A stretch of DNA of 64,000 nt. Origin: Chryseobacterium sp. ON_d1. Its GTDB lineage: Bacteria > Bacteroidota > Bacteroidia > Flavobacteriales > Weeksellaceae. The first letter of the stretch is position 1. Each line of letters begins with the position of its first letter. The stretch is from contig NZ_BJTC01000004.1 in NCBI RefSeq assembly GCF_006829085.1, positions 248,001 through 312,000 of the forward strand. Reading direction: 5' to 3'. Below, in pieces: positions 41,241 through 49,413 of the stretch. Both the position numbers and the translations under genes were made by a program. A model generated the notes under the pieces. The model ran no database searches. It had not been told where the DNA came from and saw only the letters and a program-made list of their open reading frames with translations.

Positions 41241-44066
41241 TTAGAAGTTCAGTTTTATTCCAAGATTGAATCGTACTCCATAATATTCTACCTGCTCCGG
41301 ACGGTCTTCACTTTTACCGAAATGATAGATTAGGGGTTTGTTCAGAATATTGTTTACATCCGCATACAGAGTCAGGTATTTGGTAAACTGATAAGAACCC
41401 CCGAAGTCCAGATTGCTGTATTTACCATAATAAGAATCATTAATATCCTCTTCAGCATATTCTACGGCATATTTTCCTTTGTAATTGTAAGCCAGCCTTG
41501 CGTTGAATCCTTTTTTCTCAAAGAAAAGCTGGGCATTATACAACTCCTTTGCCTGATAAGGAAGGGCTACCTTTCTTCCACCTGGCTTTTCCATTTCGGA
41601 AGTCATGAAGGTGGCATTCAACTGTACCCCGAAGTACTGTAAAAACCCTGGCAGGAAATCAAATCTTTTATTAATTCCCAATTCAATTCCCCCTAACCAT
41701 GCTGCTTTTCCATTGTTTGGTGCTGTAAACTGTACTCCATTGATTCCGTTATAATTTCCGATAAAAGAGTCCTGGAAAATAGGATCTGTAATGGATTTAT
41801 AGAAAACACCACCGCTCAGAATCCCGACATTGGAAAAATAATATTCTCCCATCAGGTCAACATTCAAAGAATACGTAGGATTAAGATTTGGGTTTCCCCC
41901 TTTGAACTCGTTGTCTGCTTCAATATAAGTTCCTCCCGGGGTCAGATCACCAAAATTCGGTCTTGAGAAAGTTCTTGTCGCAGCAAAACGAAGATTGGTT
42001 TTATCATTCAAAGTATATTTTAAATGAACCATTGGAAGAACAGCCAGATAATTTTTGGTATTTTCTACAGGGGTCAGTACATTATCATTTACACTGTATC
42101 CTTTTACTTTTGTATTGGTATTGGATAGTCTGATTCCTCCTAAAATGGTAATCTTATCATTCAGTTTATAGGTGGCCATCCCATAAGCGTCTGCATGTTT
42201 TTCAAACACATCAAAGTTTCTTCCTAAGGCTTTGTTATATTCTAATACTTCAGAATCTGCAGTATTGATCTTCAGATTTCCCTGATGATCATACCAGAAC
42301 TGGTTCATTCCTGTGGTTGAAAGTACCGGGCCAAACGTATTGCCGATGTGTGCATTCATTTCACTTAAATATTTAGGTCCGTTAGGTTGTGTCGTGATAT
42401 ATTGAGAATAATCGGACAGAAGAGGTGCGGTTCCGTTGCTCCAGTTGTAAAAAATATCGGAGAATTTTGCATTACGTTCCTTATCACGGTATTTAAAGCC
42501 ATATTTCAAGGTCAGTTTGTCTGAAGCATTGATTTCATGATTGAATGCCGCTACGATTTTATCCTTTTCCTCCACAAAGACTTTATAAAATTCAAGATCT
42601 GTAAATCTCATCTTGGAAGCATCCATTTTAAAGTTAGGGTCGCTAAAGAAGCCGAATAATGCATCCGGGTTTTTGTAATCTAATTTCCCACCATCTGCTT
42701 TCCAATAGGCTCTTGGGCCATTTCCATGATCTGAAATATAATCAGGATTGATGCCTACACCAGATTGGGTATATTTGATTACATAATAAGAATTGTTCTG
42801 TTTATCGGGGATATTTCCATATTTGAATTGGTTGTCATAGTAAGATAGATCCCAGTCTATTTTCCCTTTATTGAAATGATGAACGGCACCCAAAGAAACA
42901 GAGGTAAGTTCTGTGATCAGTAAATTGTGGATGTTCTGAAGTTCCACTCTTGCTGTATTATTGGCGCTGCTGAATTTATCAAACCTTATTCTGTGTTTGT
43001 AATGGGTTTCGTCATCCGATAATGTGCCATACATTCCCTTTAAATAGAAGGTCGTTTTTGGAGACAGTACATATTCAAAAGCGGTATTGATCCCTGTTGT
43101 CTTTCTTACCCCGTTATAATCGCGGAGTTCAAGTCTGAAAACACCTTCATCACCACTTCTTCGCGCTTCAAAATTATCCGTAGACCAGTTTCTGATGAAA
43201 TGGGCAAAATTGAATAAATACCCGAATTTTTTATCCTTCGTTCTGCCTCCATATAAAAATCCAAGATTGTAAACTCCCTTATCAGACTTTTCATTATAAC
43301 CGCTTCCTACAGTGGCCTTGAATTCTGTTTTCATAGGCGGAGTTTTAGTGATGAAATTGACACCACCGCCTATTCCGTCAGCTTCAATATCTGGGGTAAA
43401 AGACTTATTTACATGTACATATGAGATCAGTTCTGTGGGAAAGAAGTCGAATGCGGTGGCTCTGGAAGTCGTTTCCTCCTCTGCGGTGGGAAGCCTGTTT
43501 CCGTTAATGGTTGTAGATGCCCAGAATGGAGGAAGTCCTCTCAGGGAAACAAACCTTCCTTCTCCCTGGTCTCTTTCAATAGAAACACCCTGTACACGCT
43601 GTACGGTTTCTGCTGCATTTCTGTCCGGTAATTTTCCTATCCCGTCTGAGGCGATTATATTGGTAATATTGATGGCATTTTTCTGAAGACTTAAAGCTCT
43701 TGCTTCCGTATTTTTTAAGGTTCCGGTTACTACAACTTCGTCAATTTTTTTTCGGAGTTGGGAAAGTTTGATGATTCCCAGATCAACTGTTTGCTCAGGT
43801 TTCAGATCAACCGTAATATCTGAAGAATCATATCCTATATAGCTGATCTGTAAAGTATACTGGCCTTCTTTGATGTCGTTGATGGTGAATTTTCCTTCAA
43901 TATCAGTGGTAATATTTTTAGATAAGCCTTTTATTTTGACTGTAGCCCCGGGGAGAGGCTGGCTGTCATCAGCTACAGCTCCTATAATTAACTGCTTTTG
44001 TGCTGAAACACAGACCATGAAACAGACAAAAACAAGGGTAAGTAAGTTCTCTAAATTTGTTTTCAT
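41241..44066 (-). CDS. TonB-dependent outer membrane receptor of the phosphonate locus
   Basis: 941 aa from ATG 44066; the longer frame adds a poor N-terminus. Signal peptide 1-23 (CVSAQ), carboxypeptidase-regulatory domain about 24-105 (ADDSQPLPGATVKIKG), plug about 115-245 (IDEVVVTGTLKN, RNAAETVQRVQGVSIERDQG, SFTPDIEADGIGGGVNF), then a 22-strand-type barrel ending LGIKLNF. The family imports scarce ligands with TonB energy. Position, 9 bp before the carrier gene on the same strand, implies that it imports the phosphonate or its carrier molecule (inference). The 560-bp region upstream separates it from the XRE-cupin gene. Confidence 0.9.
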   Translation of the reverse strand: MKTNLENLLTLVFVCFMVCVSAQKQLIIGAVADDSQPLPGATVKIKGLSKNITTDIEGKFTINDIKEGQYTLQISYIGYDSSDITVDLKPEQTVDLGIIKLSQLRKKIDEVVVTGTLKNTEARALSLQKNAINITNIIASDGIGKLPDRNAAETVQRVQGVSIERDQGEGRFVSLRGLPPFWASTTINGNRLPTAEEETTSRATAFDFFPTELISYVHVNKSFTPDIEADGIGGGVNFITKTPPMKTEFKATVGSGYNEKSDKGVYNLGFLYGGRTKDKKFGYLFNFAHFIRNWSTDNFEARRSGDEGVFRLELRDYNGVRKTTGINTAFEYVLSPKTTFYLKGMYGTLSDDETHYKHRIRFDKFSSANNTARVELQNIHNLLITELTSVSLGAVHHFNKGKIDWDLSYYDNQFKYGNIPDKQNNSYYVIKYTQSGVGINPDYISDHGNGPRAYWKADGGKLDYKNPDALFGFFSDPNFKMDASKMRFTDLEFYKVFVEEKDKIVAAFNHEINASDKLTLKYGFKYRDKERNAKFSDIFYNWSNGTAPLLSDYSQYITTQPNGPKYLSEMNAHIGNTFGPVLSTTGMNQFWYDHQGNLKINTADSEVLEYNKALGRNFDVFEKHADAYGMATYKLNDKITILGGIRLSNTNTKVKGYSVNDNVLTPVENTKNYLAVLPMVHLKYTLNDKTNLRFAATRTFSRPNFGDLTPGGTYIEADNEFKGGNPNLNPTYSLNVDLMGEYYFSNVGILSGGVFYKSITDPIFQDSFIGNYNGINGVQFTAPNNGKAAWLGGIELGINKRFDFLPGFLQYFGVQLNATFMTSEMEKPGGRKVALPYQAKELYNAQLFFEKKGFNARLAYNYKGKYAVEYAEEDINDSYYGKYSNLDFGGSYQFTKYLTLYADVNNILNKPLIYHFGKSEDRPEQVEYYGVRFNLGIKLNF

Positions 44067-44474
44067 TTTTACATATATTAAATTTTTTATGCAAATCACG
44101 CTAATAATTTTAATATATATAAATATTTTGTGTTAAGTATTGTTTAACAAATGAGCAAGGTTTGTTACGTCTTTTTTACTTTAAAACCAATTGTATTTTT
44201 CCTTTGGAAATTTGATAAAATAGGGTTTGAAGTAGCGATGACAACGTTTTTAGTAGATGTTTTCCAAAAATAGAAGGACTAGAAACCTACTGAAGACAGG
44301 CTTGTTTTAGTTAATATTTCGTTCATTTTGAGAAAAAGTAAAAAATCAAAAGTTGCATATTTGTAAAATTTTGTGTGTGCTGGAATTCAAAAATTGAAGA
44401 ATGATGTAAATTGGAACATGATTTAAACGTAAAGTCTAATATTTATAACGCTAAATTATAAGTGTGTAAAGTTT

Positions 44475-44487
44475 GCGACATTGTCGC
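44475..44487. promoter_or_regulatory. 13-bp palindrome GCGACA-T-TGTCGC
   Basis: Perfect arms, GC-rich in an AT-rich gap between the XRE-cupin regulator gene and the TonB receptor operon. Could be a regulator site; no further support. Confidence 0.35.
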
Positions 44488-44537
44488 TGATGAAGCTTGA
44501 TTATTATGGGTGTATTTATAGTGCATCTACACTACAA

Positions 44538-44623
44538 TTGTCATTCTGAATGAAATGAAATGTAATGAAGAATCTCAAATTATTGAATGAAAATAAGAGA
44601 TTCTTCCTTCGTCAGAATGATAA
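44538..44623. repeat. Dispersed inverted-repeat element (86 bp)
   Basis: Outer ends TTGTCATTCTGA and TCAGAATGATAA, inner arms GAAGAATCTCA and (T)AGAGATTCTTC. Such CATTCTGA...TCAGAATG hairpins are widespread repeats in Bacteroidetes genomes (general knowledge). Only one copy in this window. Confidence 0.65.
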
Positions 44624-44660
44624 AAGTAAAATAGTAAAAAGCTTTGCGTTAAAAAAAAAG

Positions 44661-45230
44661 TTAAGCCGTATAAAAATAAAGAACAAGCATCACACAGCTT
44701 TCATTGCTGATGCTTACCGGAACGTGTGGAAACTTACCATTGAAATACAGGGAATCCCCTTCTTTTAAGATAATTTCTTCATTATCAATTATATATTTTA
44801 CTTCTCCTTTCAGAATATATTTGAATTCCCAGGCATCCGTAATGACCTTTTCTCTTTTAGAATTGGGTTCAAGTGTTAGTAAAACGGCTTCGAAGCCCAG
44901 AGAGTGAAGACTTTTGCTGAAGATGTGCATATATTTGAATCCCTCAGCTTCTACTTCTTTTTCTATAACCTGTTGGTTTTCTTTTGGAACATAGATGAAT
45001 TTGGCGTTGGATTTTTTCTCAACCCCTTCGAAAAAATAACTGGCATCAATCTCGAGCGATTGGATCAGGTCCAATAAAACAGGAAGGGAGGGAATCGTTC
45101 TTCCATTTTCAATCCTTGACACAAGACCATTGCTTACATTGGCTTTGAAAGCCAGTTCATTAATGGTTAAATTATTCTTTTTTCTAATATCCTTTAATCT
45201 CTTACCGATACCTATTAAAAAATCGTTCAT
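44661..45230 (-). CDS. XRE-cupin transcriptional regulator
   Basis: 189 aa. HTH_XRE domain at residues 6-62 (GKRLKDIRKKNNLTINELAF, NGLVSRIENGRTIPSLPVLLDL) and a C-terminal cupin (about 115-189; WEFKYILKGEVKYIIDNEE, LKEGDSLYFNGKFPHVPVS). This layout is that of small-molecule-sensing regulators of amine and amino-acid catabolism such as PuuR. It is on the same strand as, and 594 bp upstream of, the phosphonate receptor gene, so it is the likely regulator of that operon. Confidence 0.9.
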   Translation of the reverse strand: MNDFLIGIGKRLKDIRKKNNLTINELAFKANVSNGLVSRIENGRTIPSLPVLLDLIQSLEIDASYFFEGVEKKSNAKFIYVPKENQQVIEKEVEAEGFKYMHIFSKSLHSLGFEAVLLTLEPNSKREKVITDAWEFKYILKGEVKYIIDNEEIILKEGDSLYFNGKFPHVPVSISNESCVMLVLYFYTA

Positions 45231-45395
45231 ACGCTGTGCAATTTAACCTGAATTATTTTTTCATCATTCTATTAAAAGCAAAGGTAATATTATTCTATAG
45301 AGTTTAGGCACAGGAGGGAATCAATTCATTGAAAATTATTATTTGCTACTTGACTCTCTGAGATTCTTCACTTTTTCTCCCCAGGAAAATTTCCC

Positions 45396-45403
45396 TATTT
45401 TTG
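45396..45403 (+). promoter_or_regulatory. -7 element of the response regulator gene
   Basis: TATTTTTG fits TAnnTTTG, 20 bp before ATG 45424, and supports that start over the upstream in-frame one at 45343. A T run (TTTT) replaces the -33 TTTG. Confidence 0.5.
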
Positions 45404-45423
45404 TAAAACTCCTTATTTCATCT

Positions 45424-46131
45424 ATGAAAAAAATTATTCTTATCGAAGACGAAACCAGCGTAGTGTCTTTTATTAAAAAGGGACTTCAGGAAAATGGATA
45501 TGAGATTTCTGTAGCTTTTGACGGGCGTACAGGAGTACAGCTGGTGCAGGCTAACGATTTTGATCTGGTCATTTTGGACATTATGCTTCCGGAAATGAAT
45601 GGTCTGGATGTATGTAAAGAAATAAGAAAAACCAATCAGAGCGTTCCTATTTTATTTCTGACAGCGTTGGGAACTTCTGAGAATATTGTTCTCGGACTGG
45701 AAAGTGGAGGAGATGACTATCTGGTAAAACCTTTTAAATTCATTGAGCTGGTTGCCCGCGTGAAATCTTTGCTGAGGAGAAGCAAGAACAATGGCCCACA
45801 GGAAATTGCCGAACCGGAGCCGGATAATGAACATGTATTTCAGTTTTCGGATCTCATGGTGAATGATTATACCAAGAAAGTAACCCGTGCAGGAGAAGAC
45901 ATTTCGCTTACTTCTACAGAATATAAACTGCTGCTGTATTTCCTGAATAATCCGGAAAAAGTAATTTCCAGAGCGGAAATTCTCGATGCTGTTTGGGGCG
46001 TGAATTATGAGCTGGGAACCAATGTGGTGGATGTATATGTAAATTATTTAAGAAAAAAACTGGACAGTCAGGACGATAATAAACTGATTCATACCGTTAT
46101 AGGAATGGGTTATGTTCTGAAAAAGACATAA
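45424..46131 (+). CDS. OmpR/PhoB-family response regulator
   Basis: 235 aa from ATG 45424 (MKKIILIEDET). Receiver domain 1-118 with acidic pocket Glu8-Asp9, phosphoacceptor Asp52 in LVILDIMLP and Lys in LVKPFKF; C-terminal winged helix about 140-233 (DISLTSTEYKLLLYFLNNPEKVISR, GTNVVDVYVNYLRKKLD). An upstream in-frame ATG at 45343 is rejected because it precedes the receiver by 27 non-family residues and the promoter lies inside it. The kinase gene follows three bases after the stop. Confidence 0.94.
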   Translation: MKKIILIEDETSVVSFIKKGLQENGYEISVAFDGRTGVQLVQANDFDLVILDIMLPEMNGLDVCKEIRKTNQSVPILFLTALGTSENIVLGLESGGDDYLVKPFKFIELVARVKSLLRRSKNNGPQEIAEPEPDNEHVFQFSDLMVNDYTKKVTRAGEDISLTSTEYKLLLYFLNNPEKVISRAEILDAVWGVNYELGTNVVDVYVNYLRKKLDSQDDNKLIHTVIGMGYVLKKT

Positions 46132-46134
46132 TGG

Positions 46135-47547
46135 ATGTTTAATAAAGTCATTACAAATCAGACCAAAACGATGGTGCTTTTAATGTTGGTTTTTACTGCC
46201 ATCATTTTGCTGTTCAGTGGTTTGGTGTACTTTTCTATCGTTAATTTTTCACATCAAAGATTCTATGAGCTGCTGAAGATCAGGACTGCGACTATTGTTC
46301 AGATCGAAAAAAGTAAAGACCATCTCGATCTGCCGGAAAATTATGTTCTCAACAGTTTAAATGATGAGGAACTTCCAATGGAAAAGGACTATGTTTTTGC
46401 CGTTCCTGCAGATTCCAATTTCAAAAAAATATCTCAGGAAGTGCATATCCCTGATTATTTCTTTAAAAACATTATTAAGGAAGGGGAATCCAATTATAAT
46501 GACAAGGAATTCTATTATATAGGACAGAGCTTCAGACATGATGATAAAGATTATATAGCAATCGCTTCAGCTAAAAATCACTATGTTGTTTATTATCTGG
46601 GCTTTTTAAAGAGAACATTAATTACCTGTATTGTACTTTCTCTGTTCTTCAGTATGATCTTTTCTTTTTACCTGTCCAAAACCTTATTCAGACCGATCTT
46701 GAAAATAACCGGTAAAGTAAAGGAAATCAGTTCTGAAAATCTTCACTTAAGACTTGAGTCCCAGCCTGATAATAAAGAACTGAATGAGCTGGTAGATACC
46801 TTCAATGATATGCTCAACCGTATTGAAACTTCATTTGAAACCCAGAATCATCTTATCGGAAATGTTTCCCACGAATTGAGAACCCCGCTTACCTCTATCA
46901 TGGGAGAAGCCGATGTTGCCCTTTCTATAAGCAGAACGGCTGATGAATACAAAGAAACCCTGGGAATCATTCTGGATGAAGCTGAAAAGCTGGATAAAAA
47001 GATCAAGGCTTTGTTGATGATTGCCCAAACCGGATTCGACGGAAAGATCCAGAAAATGGATAAAGTAAGAATAGACCAGCTGCTTTGGGACGTTATTGAA
47101 ACACTCAGAAGAATTGATTCCCGGAATAATATCTATCTGGATATCAGCATGCTTCCGGATAATCCAAAGAAGCTTAAAGTACAGGGGAATGAGCAGCTGT
47201 TGCATCTTGCAGTGGCCAATATCATCAGTAATGGCTGTAAATATTCTAATTTTCAGCAAGTTAAAGTTTCCCTGGGAGCTACCAATACAGATGTTTATAT
47301 CATCGTAAAAGATAACGGTATCGGAATTCCGGAAGTGGAAATGAATAAAATCTACGATCCGTTTTTCAGGGCTTCTAATACGAATAACTATGAAGGCTAC
47401 GGAATTGGACTTCCACTGGCAAGAAACATCGTAAGAATGCATCATGGTGAACTGATCGTAAGCTCGCATGAAAACCAGGGAACAACAGTACAGATGAAAT
47501 TCCCGAATTTCTATAGTATGCAGAAAGGGGAAGAAACAAAAGGATAA
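46135..47547 (+). CDS. Sensor histidine kinase
   Basis: 470 aa. Transmembrane helices at about 13-36 and 160-182 enclose a 120-residue periplasmic sensor domain of no recognised family. HAMP domain about 180-235, HisKA with the phosphoacceptor His246 in VSHELRTP, and HATPase with DNGIGIP and GYGIGLPLARNIV. It should phosphorylate the response regulator encoded just upstream. The stimulus cannot be told; both flanks are an unknown protein and a DUF1275 protein. Confidence 0.94.
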   Translation: MFNKVITNQTKTMVLLMLVFTAIILLFSGLVYFSIVNFSHQRFYELLKIRTATIVQIEKSKDHLDLPENYVLNSLNDEELPMEKDYVFAVPADSNFKKISQEVHIPDYFFKNIIKEGESNYNDKEFYYIGQSFRHDDKDYIAIASAKNHYVVYYLGFLKRTLITCIVLSLFFSMIFSFYLSKTLFRPILKITGKVKEISSENLHLRLESQPDNKELNELVDTFNDMLNRIETSFETQNHLIGNVSHELRTPLTSIMGEADVALSISRTADEYKETLGIILDEAEKLDKKIKALLMIAQTGFDGKIQKMDKVRIDQLLWDVIETLRRIDSRNNIYLDISMLPDNPKKLKVQGNEQLLHLAVANIISNGCKYSNFQQVKVSLGATNTDVYIIVKDNGIGIPEVEMNKIYDPFFRASNTNNYEGYGIGLPLARNIVRMHHGELIVSSHENQGTTVQMKFPNFYSMQKGEETKG

Positions 47548-47747
47548 TCCGCAAGAACAATAGGAAAAATCGCAAAATGGCAAATTTGCTGTTTTGCTTT
47601 TTCGCCATATTAACTCCCCTTAACAATTTTCTAATCTCATTTTAATCTCTTTAATCACATTTTAATTCTATTCCAAAGATCTTCTAATATGGTCGTTCTA
47701 GTTTTGTATCATCAAAAAAGATAAACACAATACAAAATAATAAGAAC

Positions 47748-48242
47748 ATGGCTAAAACAATTTTAATTGCAACAGATTATTCTCTTGAGTCATTGAATAT
47801 ATTGAAAAAGGTTCTTAAAGAGAAAGACGCAGCAGAAGATCAGAACCAATATAACATCTTTCTGACTTCCGGATATGATGGCGGAGATTCTATCAGAGAT
47901 CTTTTATTCAGTACCAAAACAACTATTTTCAATAAAATCAGACCTGCTGAGTTCTGCGATGCTTTAGGAATTATCAGCAATAAATATCCCCATCTGATTA
48001 ATAAAATCATCTGCGACATTTTTACAGGAAGTTTCCAGAGAACATTCAACCAGTATGTGAAGGCAGAAAATATTGAGGAAGCTTATTATTCTCTTTCTGT
48101 CAAAAGCAGAGGGAAAGGGAAATTCGATCTGATTCCTTATATCAAAAAATGCAAAGAACTGAATTCTCAGGAAATTACCATCGAAGCCAGAGAAAGTCTC
48201 CCGGAAAGAGGCAGATTGGCAGAGATCTTTGTAGAGGTCTAA
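47748..48242 (+). CDS. Hypothetical protein with UspA-like start
   Basis: 164 aa. The first ten residues (AKTILIATDYS) look like the opening strand of a universal stress protein, but the ATP-binding G-x2-G-x9-G pattern is absent, so it may be a divergent alpha/beta protein. Other parts (LLFSTKTTIFNKIRPAEFC, YVKAENIEEAYYSLSV) are not recognised. TAGTTTTG at 47699 is a possible -7 element. It is followed 28 bp later by a DUF1275 gene, probably in one operon, and comes after the two-component genes, which may control it. Confidence 0.65.
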   Translation: MAKTILIATDYSLESLNILKKVLKEKDAAEDQNQYNIFLTSGYDGGDSIRDLLFSTKTTIFNKIRPAEFCDALGIISNKYPHLINKIICDIFTGSFQRTFNQYVKAENIEEAYYSLSVKSRGKGKFDLIPYIKKCKELNSQEITIEARESLPERGRLAEIFVEV

Positions 48243-48270
48243 AATTAAACACAATTTAAAAAAATAGAAA

Positions 48271-49098
48271 ATGTTAAGAAATTATAGTAACAGCAGAACA
48301 TTGGGAGACAATATCAGATTGGGGACGCTGACTGCTTTCACAGCAGGTACTATAAATATTGCTTCCCTGTTGATATTTCTCTCTTTTACATCGAACGTAA
48401 CAGGACACTATGCTATTTTAGCAGCAGAAATCAGTAAAGGAAACTGGACGCAGGTAGCTGTAGTGGGAGGATGGATTTTCCTCTTCTTCTTCGGAAGCTT
48501 TGTTTCCAACTTTATTGTTATTAATTTTAATAAGAAAAGTAAATACTTTGCCCATGCCATGCCGATTGTGCTGGAGATTATATGTCTTCTTTTCGTAGGA
48601 GTATACGGGCAGTTTTACTACCAGAAGACATTAGAAGAAACAGAATACCTTGTAGCCCTGATGCTTTTTGCGACAGGATTACAAAACGGATTGACAGCAA
48701 GTATCTCTAATTTCTCTGTGAAAACCACCCACCTTACCGGAACAACCACCGACCTGGGAATTCTCGTATCTATGTTTACACAAAAGAAGTACAGAAGAAA
48801 CGGAGAACTGATCGGCAGAGCAAAGCTTCTGATGAGTATTATGCTTGCTTATGTGATGGGAGCTGTTTTCTCTGGATTAACTTATTACTATCTGGAATTC
48901 AGAGTATTCTATGTGATCAGTATATGTCTGTTGATTGTCATCGGGTATGATGCCTATAAAATTCATGTAAGGCACTTCAATACAAAATACAGGTACAACA
49001 GAATTTACAGAAAGCCCAATATCTTTGCTTATCTGTATGAAAAAATTCATGGCGCTCCTAAAAAAGAGAAAAAGAGAAAGCTTGTCTTTGAGGATTAA
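48271..49098 (+). CDS. YoaK family (DUF1275) membrane protein
   Basis: 275 aa with six or seven predicted transmembrane helices. Family traits: the N-terminal AFTAGTINIASLL, the FTSNVTGHYAILAAEI motif that typifies DUF1275, NGLTASISNFSVKTTHLTGTTTDLG in the middle, and a basic C-terminal tail. YoaK-type proteins are of unknown function, often suspected transporters. Likely co-transcribed with the upstream unknown gene; closed by a terminator at 49142. Confidence 0.92.
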   Translation: MLRNYSNSRTLGDNIRLGTLTAFTAGTINIASLLIFLSFTSNVTGHYAILAAEISKGNWTQVAVVGGWIFLFFFGSFVSNFIVINFNKKSKYFAHAMPIVLEIICLLFVGVYGQFYYQKTLEETEYLVALMLFATGLQNGLTASISNFSVKTTHLTGTTTDLGILVSMFTQKKYRRNGELIGRAKLLMSIMLAYVMGAVFSGLTYYYLEFRVFYVISICLLIVIGYDAYKIHVRHFNTKYRYNRIYRKPNIFAYLYEKIHGAPKKEKKRKLVFED

Positions 49099-49141
49099 AA
49101 TATAAACACACTATTAATTTTTTGTATAAACTAGCTGTAAG

Positions 49142-49175
49142 TGCCCTTATTTTATCATAGAATAGGGGCATTTTT
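49142..49175 (+). terminator. Rho-independent terminator after the DUF1275 gene
   Basis: TGCCCTTATT and AATAGGGGCA stem with a 9-base loop and five T. Confidence 0.85.
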
Positions 49176-49386
49176 CTTAAAAATTGACTTTAATAACTAT
49201 AAATTCATTGTTTTTTATTCTGTTTTTCATGGCTGCAGAAATGGAAATTTCCCAATGGGATCAATCAACTTGCTAACGCCCTTCATTACAAACATTAAAA
49301 AAAACAGATGGGGATAAATAGGTAAAAATGTTGATAATTAAATATTAAATCACGGTTTTAGTATTTTAATTCCCGATTCCATTGAC

Positions 49387-49394
49387 TATTTTTG
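49387..49394 (+). promoter_or_regulatory. -7 element of mutL
   Basis: TATTTTTG fits TAnnTTTG, 19 bp before the mutL ATG; a T run replaces the -33 element. Confidence 0.5.
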
Positions 49395-49413
49395 TAAGTT
49401 GATTTACGTTTTT

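Larger units (their letters stand above)
44067..44660. other. Long intergenic region upstream of the TonB receptor gene
   Basis: About 590 AT-rich bases. It contains a short palindrome GCGACA-T-TGTCGC (44475-44487) and a dispersed inverted repeat (44538-44623). No credible ORF: the open frames that cross 44565-44768 are made by the repeat and the antisense of the XRE gene. Confidence 0.65.
49099..49413. other. Intergenic region before mutL
   Basis: 315 bp holding the terminator at 49142-49175 and the -7 element at 49387-49394. Nothing else recognisable. Confidence 0.6.

Noticed and set aside
44565..44768. 67-residue frame upstream of the XRE-cupin gene
   Set aside because: It consists of the dispersed inverted repeat plus antisense of the XRE gene.
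45343..45423. Longer N-terminus for the response regulator
   Set aside because: The receiver domain starts at 45424 and a -7 element lies within the extension.
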